From NCBI GenBank assembly GCA_002382735.1, contig DFZN01000044.1:1-64000 (forward strand): DNA of 64,000 nucleotides. The letters run 5' to 3'. Shown here one piece after another: positions 59,493 to 64,000 of this stretch. The notes below the pieces were generated by a model that searched no databases, was not told where the DNA came from, and saw only the letters and a list, made by a program, of their open reading frames with translations. Position 1 is the stretch's first letter. Every line of letters starts with the position of its first letter. Both the position numbers and the translations under genes were made by a program. The DNA is from a bacterium UBP11_UBA4055. GTDB lineage: Bacteria > UBA4055.

Positions 59493-60439
59493 TCCAGCAT
59501 TGAATTGGCCGCTTCAAGATCGATTCTTTTGTCGCTGATATAAATGTTCATATCGTTAATAAGATCTTTTTTTATCAGGCCAACCAGTTTTTCCTGTCTG
59601 AATACAGAGCCGTGAAGTACTACGAAAGGAGCTTTTCTGCCGATATGTTCCGAACAGTTCCTTACAAGTTCGATAAGCTCGGCGGCTCCCCTCTCAACTA
59701 TCCCGCCGGCAACTTTACATCCGTTTTCGGCAGCCGTAAAAACCAGCTCGGATGCGGAAGAAATAACCGATTTCGGATCTCCTTTGTAAATTATATCGAA
59801 AACATCTTCCGTACTCTGAATACCGAAATGCTCTCTGACCATTTCTTCAAGAACAGATCCGTGTCCGTAATGATAATGCGATCTGAGCGCTGCTTTAACA
59901 GCCTCTTTTCCGAACCAGAATCCCGAGCCGGCGTCATCGATCAGATATCCGAACCCTCCTGTCCTGAAAAGATCTCCGTTCTGATCTTTTCCATAGCATA
60001 TACTTCCCGTTCCCGATACGAGCAGGAGCCCCGGTTTTTCGGCGAAATATACATTGAGGGTCAGAAGTGCATCAGAATTTATGATCAGATAATCTATTGA
60101 AATATCATATCCCAGCGAGGCTTTTTTAAAAACATTTCTGAACCTTGTCTCATAATCGTCTGAAGAGGTTCCGGCAAAACCTGCAGTGATATTAATTACG
60201 GTTTTGATCCTTAACCTGTCTTTCAGGTTTAAGAATGCGTCTCTGAACATGAATAGAACATTGTCCTCGAATTCGTCACCATTGAGAAGGTTTGAAGGTC
60301 CGTAGCCGCCTGAAAACACGATTCTGCCCTCTTTATCGAGTATGCTGATATTGGTTTTTGTTCCGCCTCCGTCTATACCCATATAAAGAACTGAGGGACC
60401 GTAAGCCTTATTTTCCTGGCCGGACGGCAGATCAGTCAT
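59477..60439 (-). CDS. BadF/BcrAD-type ATPase, N-acetylglucosamine kinase-like
   Basis: 320 residues of the ASKHA fold. Phosphate 1 motif is YMGIDGGGTKTNISILDKEG; later blocks are LLVSGTGSICYGKDQNGDLF, GFGYLIDDAGSGFWFGKEAV and VLHGSVFRQEKL. These are the landmarks of eukaryote-like N-acetylglucosamine kinases in bacteria. It probably phosphorylates an amino sugar. It overlaps the upstream PTS-like gene by eight bases. Confidence 0.85.
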   Translation of the reverse strand: MTDLPSGQENKAYGPSVLYMGIDGGGTKTNISILDKEGRIVFSGGYGPSNLLNGDEFEDNVLFMFRDAFLNLKDRLRIKTVINITAGFAGTSSDDYETRFRNVFKKASLGYDISIDYLIINSDALLTLNVYFAEKPGLLLVSGTGSICYGKDQNGDLFRTGGFGYLIDDAGSGFWFGKEAVKAALRSHYHYGHGSVLEEMVREHFGIQSTEDVFDIIYKGDPKSVISSASELVFTAAENGCKVAGGIVERGAAELIELVRNCSEHIGRKAPFVVLHGSVFRQEKLVGLIKKDLINDMNIYISDKRIDLEAANSMLDQNDL

Positions 60440-61247
60440 TCAAATATCCGCTTATAAATTCAATCTTCTGCATTATTATCATTATCCCCCTTCTTTCAGG
60501 CAGTGCTCCCACTATATGATCAAGTTTCCTTATCGTATCGTTAGCTTTTTCGGTCGGCAGAACGACGATCAGGATCTTATGGAACTTCGTGCTTTTATCC
60601 GACCATATTTTCCCGAAGAAAGCACTCTCTTTCATGAACTTCTTTGCGTCTGTTCCCTCTATTATAGAAATATCCCTGTCCTTTAGTTCTGAAAGTATAT
60701 CCATTATCTCATGGAATTTCTTTTCGACCTGGCAGAATATCCTCAGCATGGAATATTCTTCTTTCTGCTTTTTATCCTTACCGGCCGGCAGAGCGTATTT
60801 CAGAAATCTCTCCCTTACGGCTATCGAGTTGAGCTGAGAACTTATATCATCCATCGCACCGGGCTGTCTTAAAGTGCCTGAAACCTGCGACAGGAAACGG
60901 ATATGCTGGTTCCTCTTTTTTTCAGGAGCAATAATGAAGACCAGAAACTTTACAGGTTTGCTGTCCATAGCCTCGAACTCTGCGCCGTCGGGATAAATTA
61001 TTATACCGATTATGAACTCGTCAATGTTAGAAAGCGCGCAATGCGGTATGGCTATGTTGTTGCCGAACCCTGTGCTGCCCAGCTCTTCCCTGTCCCTCAG
61101 CTTTCTCAATATCTCGGTCTTGGAGTGAACTCCGGGGCCGGTACTTCTCAGCACGAGCTCGGCTATCTGGTTCAAAACTTCATCTTTTGTGTGATGTCCT
61201 GAAATAATTTCAATAAGTTCCGGCTTAATATAATCGGATATGTCCAT
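60432..61247 (-). CDS. PTS EIIA-like protein with extra C-terminal domain
   Basis: 271 residues. Residues 1-150 form an EIIA(Ntr/Fru) domain with the phosphorylated histidine in FGNNIAIPHCALSNI (H69). Residues 170-271 are a second alpha/beta domain (MLRIFCQVEKKFHEIMDILS, then RGIMIIMQKIEF) that resembles PII-like regulators. Without other PTS genes in the window it is more likely a regulator than a transporter part. It is co-transcribed with the sugar kinase-like gene. Confidence 0.78.
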   Translation of the reverse strand: MDISDYIKPELIEIISGHHTKDEVLNQIAELVLRSTGPGVHSKTEILRKLRDREELGSTGFGNNIAIPHCALSNIDEFIIGIIIYPDGAEFEAMDSKPVKFLVFIIAPEKKRNQHIRFLSQVSGTLRQPGAMDDISSQLNSIAVRERFLKYALPAGKDKKQKEEYSMLRIFCQVEKKFHEIMDILSELKDRDISIIEGTDAKKFMKESAFFGKIWSDKSTKFHKILIVVLPTEKANDTIRKLDHIVGALPERRGIMIIMQKIEFISGYLND

Positions 61248-61379
61248 TGGATCTCCATTAATTCTTCTTCATGAAATTTAAACAAATCTGGGCGGTTCTT
61301 CAAGTGGTTTAATCGATATTTTAATAAAAAAACATTAGAGTTTATGAGAATTTATGTTTATTTTTGGCTGTTAATAAAA

Positions 61380-62051
61380 ATGGCGGATCATAAAATGAAA
61401 ATTCTTCTCGCTACACATAACAAAAACAAGATCGTAGAGATAACAAAAGCCCTCGAAGGCTGCGGATTTGAAATACTCTCTTTGAACGATAATCCTGACC
61501 TTCCGGATGTTATCGAGGATGGAGACACTCTCGATCATAATTCACTAAAGAAAGCCAGGGAGATATACGAACATTCCGGAATAATGACCCTTGCAGACGA
61601 TACGGGGCTCGAGGTAGAATACCTTAACGGAGAACCCGGCGTTTATTCTGCGAGATGGGCGGGAGAAGGCTGTACTTATGACGACAACAACAGAAAGATG
61701 CTGAAAGAACTCGGGGGAGTACCCGAAGAGAAGAGAAACGCTGAGTTCAGGTGCGTGATCACTCTCTACGGCGACGGTATTCTAAAAACAGCGGACGGCG
61801 TGCTGAAGGGAAGGATCATAAAGGAGCCGAGAGGTGTAAAAGGCTTCGGGTACGACCCTATATTCATGCCTGACGGATACGATATTACACTTGCCGAGAT
61901 GTCGATCGAAGACAAAAATAAGATCAGCCACAGGGGAAAAGCGGTCAAACAGATGGTCAAAATAATTAAGGGAATGAAAAAACAAAAGCGCCGGCATAAT
62001 GGAAAATACCCGAAAAGCTGGACAAAATGCCGAGACCAACTTAAATTTTAA
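61380..62051 (+). CDS. rdgB: XTP/dITP diphosphatase (RdgB/HAM1)
   Basis: Starting at 61380 gives 223 residues; the family start (MKILLATHNKNKIVEITKAL) is at 61395, and both lie within a frame open from 61344. Motifs ATHNKNK, TLADDTGLEVEYLNGEPGVY, SARWAGEG and FGYDPIFMPDG are all present. It removes non-canonical purine triphosphates. The last 20 residues are basic and not conserved. No clear ribosome site distinguishes the two starts. Confidence 0.9.
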   Translation: MADHKMKILLATHNKNKIVEITKALEGCGFEILSLNDNPDLPDVIEDGDTLDHNSLKKAREIYEHSGIMTLADDTGLEVEYLNGEPGVYSARWAGEGCTYDDNNRKMLKELGGVPEEKRNAEFRCVITLYGDGILKTADGVLKGRIIKEPRGVKGFGYDPIFMPDGYDITLAEMSIEDKNKISHRGKAVKQMVKIIKGMKKQKRRHNGKYPKSWTKCRDQLKF

Positions 62052-62122
62052 GATTTATTTATCATTGTTCTTGCTTTCTTCTGCTCAGGGGATTATTTTG
62101 CCTTCAAATTAAAGGGATGTAA

Positions 62123-63298
62123 ATGAAGACCGCAATACTGAAAAAGGGAAAGGAAAAACAGCCGCTGAACAGGCATTCGTACATTTTTTCGGGAGCCGTG
62201 GAGAAACTTGACAGCTGTATAAGTCCCGGAGAGACAGTAAAAGTATGCGCCCATGACGGAAAGTTCATAGCTTACGGGCATTACAACCCCACATCCGGAA
62301 TTCTGATCAGGCTGCTCGAATGGGATGAAAATGTAAAAGTCGATCGGGAATGGTACAGGAATAAGATCTCTGATGCTCTGAATTTGAGAGAAAATATGAC
62401 CGATGATGAAACGAACGCGGTCAGGCTCATATTCTCCGAAGGGGACTTTCTGCCCGGGCTGATAGTTGACAGATTCGCCGGCACACTTGTGCTCCAGTCC
62501 CACACATCCGGAATGGACAGAGATAAAGGGATAATAGCCGAAGTACTCAAGGGGCTTTTACCGGAAGTGAATTGCATATATGAGAAAAGCGACGGGGACG
62601 GCAGGCGGATGGAGGGACTGAAGGATTCTGCCGGCGCACTGTTCGGCAGCCTGCCCGAACGGATAGAAGTAGTCGAGAACGGAATAAAATACCTTGTTGA
62701 CATAACATCACAGAAAACGGGATTCTATACGGATCAGAGGACCAACAGGATGATTTTGAGAAAATATGTTAAACCCGGTGATTCCGTTCTCGATCTCTTC
62801 TGCTTCACGGGCGGTTTCGGGCTGACGGCTGCCGCATCGGGCGCAGAGGTGTGCCTCTGCGATTCATCCGCCGGGTCCTTGCGCGGGGCCGGAGCGAATT
62901 TTGGGCTCAACGGTTTTGCGGCTCCCGAGACGGTCGAGAAAGACTGCTTCGAATATATCCGCGAACTGTACAGAGCCGGTAAACAGTACGATATCATCAT
63001 TCTTGACCCTCCCAAGCTCATGCCCCGCAAAAAGGACGAGATAAGGGCGTTAAGAGCTTATAAAGACTTAAATTTCAACACGATGAAACTTCTTAAGCCC
63101 GGCGGATACCTTTTCACATTCTCCTGCTCGGGAAATTTCACAATGGATATGTTCAAGGAAATGACAGCCTACTCAGCCAAAGACGCAAAAAGAACTGTCC
63201 GTATAATTGAACAGATGCATCAGGCTCCCGATCACCCCGTAAGCGTGTCCGTACCCGAGACCGAATATCTCAAAGGCCTTGTTCTGAGAGTCCTTTAA
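62123..63298 (+). CDS. rlmI: RlmI-like rRNA cytosine-5 methyltransferase
   Basis: 391 residues. N-terminal PUA domain (LNRHSYIFSGAVEKLDSCIS), a middle domain and a C-terminal Rossmann methylase with DLFCFTGGFGLTAAASGAEV as the SAM motif and IILDPPKLMPRK as the catalytic motif IV. It fits the RlmI (YccW) family that methylates 23S rRNA. The start has an AAAGGGATG region, which is acceptable. The 3' end uses more G and C than neighbours. Confidence 0.88.
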   Translation: MKTAILKKGKEKQPLNRHSYIFSGAVEKLDSCISPGETVKVCAHDGKFIAYGHYNPTSGILIRLLEWDENVKVDREWYRNKISDALNLRENMTDDETNAVRLIFSEGDFLPGLIVDRFAGTLVLQSHTSGMDRDKGIIAEVLKGLLPEVNCIYEKSDGDGRRMEGLKDSAGALFGSLPERIEVVENGIKYLVDITSQKTGFYTDQRTNRMILRKYVKPGDSVLDLFCFTGGFGLTAAASGAEVCLCDSSAGSLRGAGANFGLNGFAAPETVEKDCFEYIRELYRAGKQYDIIILDPPKLMPRKKDEIRALRAYKDLNFNTMKLLKPGGYLFTFSCSGNFTMDMFKEMTAYSAKDAKRTVRIIEQMHQAPDHPVSVSVPETEYLKGLVLRVL

Positions 63299-63315
63299 AT
63301 TTTAAAAAATAATAC

Positions 63316-63344
63316 TTGCGTTTTGAACATTTGTTCATTATATT
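63316..63344 (+). promoter_or_regulatory. Promoter with palindromic operator before the DUF134 gene
   Basis: TTGCGT (63316-63321), 17 bases, TATATT (63339-63344). The spacer contains the perfect palindrome TGAACATTTGTTCA (63324-63337). A repressor there would block RNA polymerase. The form GAAC-N4-GTTC is like the LexA box of Gram-positive bacteria; self-control by the DUF134 protein is the alternative. Confidence 0.6.
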
Positions 63345-63373
63345 GCCTGTTGAACGGTTAAAAGGAGTACATT

Positions 63374-63814
63374 ATGCCGAGACCTCAAAAGAACAGACTT
63401 ATAAAAGAACCGCCCGTGTTCACGCAGTTCAAAGCTGTAGGAATACCCGGAAGGGTCATGGATAAAGTTGTTCTGTCTCTTGATGAGTACGAGGCCCTCA
63501 GACTTTCGGATTTTGAGGGAATGAGCCAGGAGGAAGCGGCAGACGAAATGGAGATATCAAGGCCTACATTTACAAGACTGATCGAAACCGCGAGAAAAAA
63601 GATATGCGAGATGCTGGTGAACGGAAAAATGCTCGTGATCGACGGAGGTAACATACATTTCAGACAGAATCTTATCAAATGCAGAAATTGCGGACATATG
63701 TTCAATATTAATATAGAAGATGACATCAGACGATGCCCTTCCTGCGGTTCGGGCGAACTGATGAACCTCGCGGGTGGATTCGGGCACGGAAGATGTTGCG
63801 GAAAAAGGAGGTAA
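63374..63814 (+). CDS. DUF134 family protein with zinc ribbon
   Basis: 146 residues. DUF134 signature: PRPQKNRLIKEPPVFTQFKA, then LSLDEYEALRLSDFEGMSQE with a sigma-region-4-like helix-turn-helix (MEISRPTFTRLIETARKKI). A C-terminal zinc ribbon uses CRNC and CPSC. An AAAGGAG site lies ahead of the start. Such proteins commonly precede DUF5320 and dinitrogenase iron-molybdenum cofactor genes and may regulate them. It likely controls its own promoter. Confidence 0.88.
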   Translation: MPRPQKNRLIKEPPVFTQFKAVGIPGRVMDKVVLSLDEYEALRLSDFEGMSQEEAADEMEISRPTFTRLIETARKKICEMLVNGKMLVIDGGNIHFRQNLIKCRNCGHMFNINIEDDIRRCPSCGSGELMNLAGGFGHGRCCGKRR

Positions 63815-63816
63815 AC

Positions 63817-64000
63817 ATGCCTAGAGGAGACAGAACCGGACCTAACGGAGCCGGACCAATGACCGGAAGAGCACTTGGATATTGCGGGGGCTATGACGAA
63901 CCCGGTTTTACTGCAGGCGGCGGACGAGGAAGAGGAAACGGACGCGGCTACGGCAGAGGTTTTGGCGGAGGTTACGGCCGCGGATATGGAAGGGGTTTTT
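63817..64000 (+). CDS. DUF5320-type glycine-rich protein, cut by window end
   Basis: Starts at ATG 63817 with AAGGAGG just upstream, two bases after the DUF134 stop. MPRGDRTGPNGAGPMTGRAL is the standard start of DUF5320 proteins; glycine-, arginine- and tyrosine-rich repeats follow (GGRGRGNGRGYGRGFGGGYG). The frame continues beyond the window. Usually found with dinitrogenase iron-molybdenum cofactor proteins; function unknown. Confidence 0.8.
   Translation, partial: MPRGDRTGPNGAGPMTGRALGYCGGYDEPGFTAGGGRGRGNGRGYGRGFGGGYGRGYGRGF

Noticed and set aside
1..64000. CRISPR arrays, tRNA or rRNA genes
   Set aside because: No regularly spaced repeats and no convincing cloverleaf or rRNA stretch was noticed on reading both strands; a tRNA scan was not possible.

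Overview
The window looks like a bacterial chromosome segment from the FCB superphylum (the Bacteroidetes/Fibrobacteres/Cloacimonetes-type assemblage). The clearest clue is the secreted M14 carboxypeptidase at 40673-42328, which ends in a type IX secretion sorting domain. Rex, a DUF2723 membrane protein, DapH and a PilT-type ATPase fit the same picture. I cannot name the species. I saw no rRNA, tRNA or CRISPR array by eye.

The window has two halves. Positions 1 to about 39.3 kb form an accessory island, with nearly every gene on the minus strand. Positions 39.3-64 kb are an ordinary housekeeping region with compact operons.

Accessory island, region by region. (a) 0-12.2 kb is a scrapyard of toxin-antitoxin-type and small mobile genes: DUF2442/DUF4160 pairs, a broken HigBA, an AbiEi/AbiEii pair, a MazF-like gene in a TIGR04255 operon, a PIF1-like helicase and a six-fold zinc-ribbon protein. 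Many gene fragments are duplicated elsewhere in the window (HicB-like, lipoprotein, alpha/beta-hydrolase and DUF2442 tails), and an IS21 istB remnant is present. (b) 12.2-13.6 kb holds a three-gene operon: a viperin-like radical SAM enzyme, a RelE-like protein and a 56-residue zinc ribbon. (c) 13.6-18.2 kb holds an ankyrin protein and exported or unknown proteins. (d) 18.3-21.2 kb is a tight operon around a MotA/ExbB-like channel with a cytoplasmic tail and a MotB/ExbD-like partner, reminiscent of Zorya but with different accessory genes. (e) 21.4-24.5 kb holds an IS200-like remnant, a DUF4145 protein, a DUF4011 helicase stub and a GHKL ATPase broken by one missing base. (f) 24.6-29.3 kb is a DUF1883-TIR, SMC-like ATPase, HNH nuclease and SIR2-like cluster, part Septu-like, with two candidate NAD-cleaving proteins. 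(g) 29.3-39.3 kb is a type I restriction-modification locus (hsdR, hsdM, hsdS) interleaved with two DUF1016 nucleases, an unknown protein and a formylglycine-enzyme-fold protein whose C-terminus looks like a diversity-generating retroelement variable region.

Housekeeping half. 39.4-47.0 kb reads as one minus-strand run: diacylglycerol kinase, sppA, rex, dapH, carboxypeptidase and M18 aminopeptidase, ending in a terminator. A small DUF5679 protein with its own terminator follows. A plus-strand run (47.7-53.0 kb) encodes asparaginase, VanZ-like, DUF2723 and flippase-like proteins. A minus-strand group encodes a PilT-type ATPase, its small partner, an M20 amidohydrolase, a ClC transporter and a HAD phosphatase. 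The end of the window holds a second HAD protein, a BadF-type kinase with a PTS EIIA-like protein, RdgB, RlmI-like, DUF134 and a truncated DUF5320 protein.

All identifications come from reading motifs and remembered family patterns; no database search was run.
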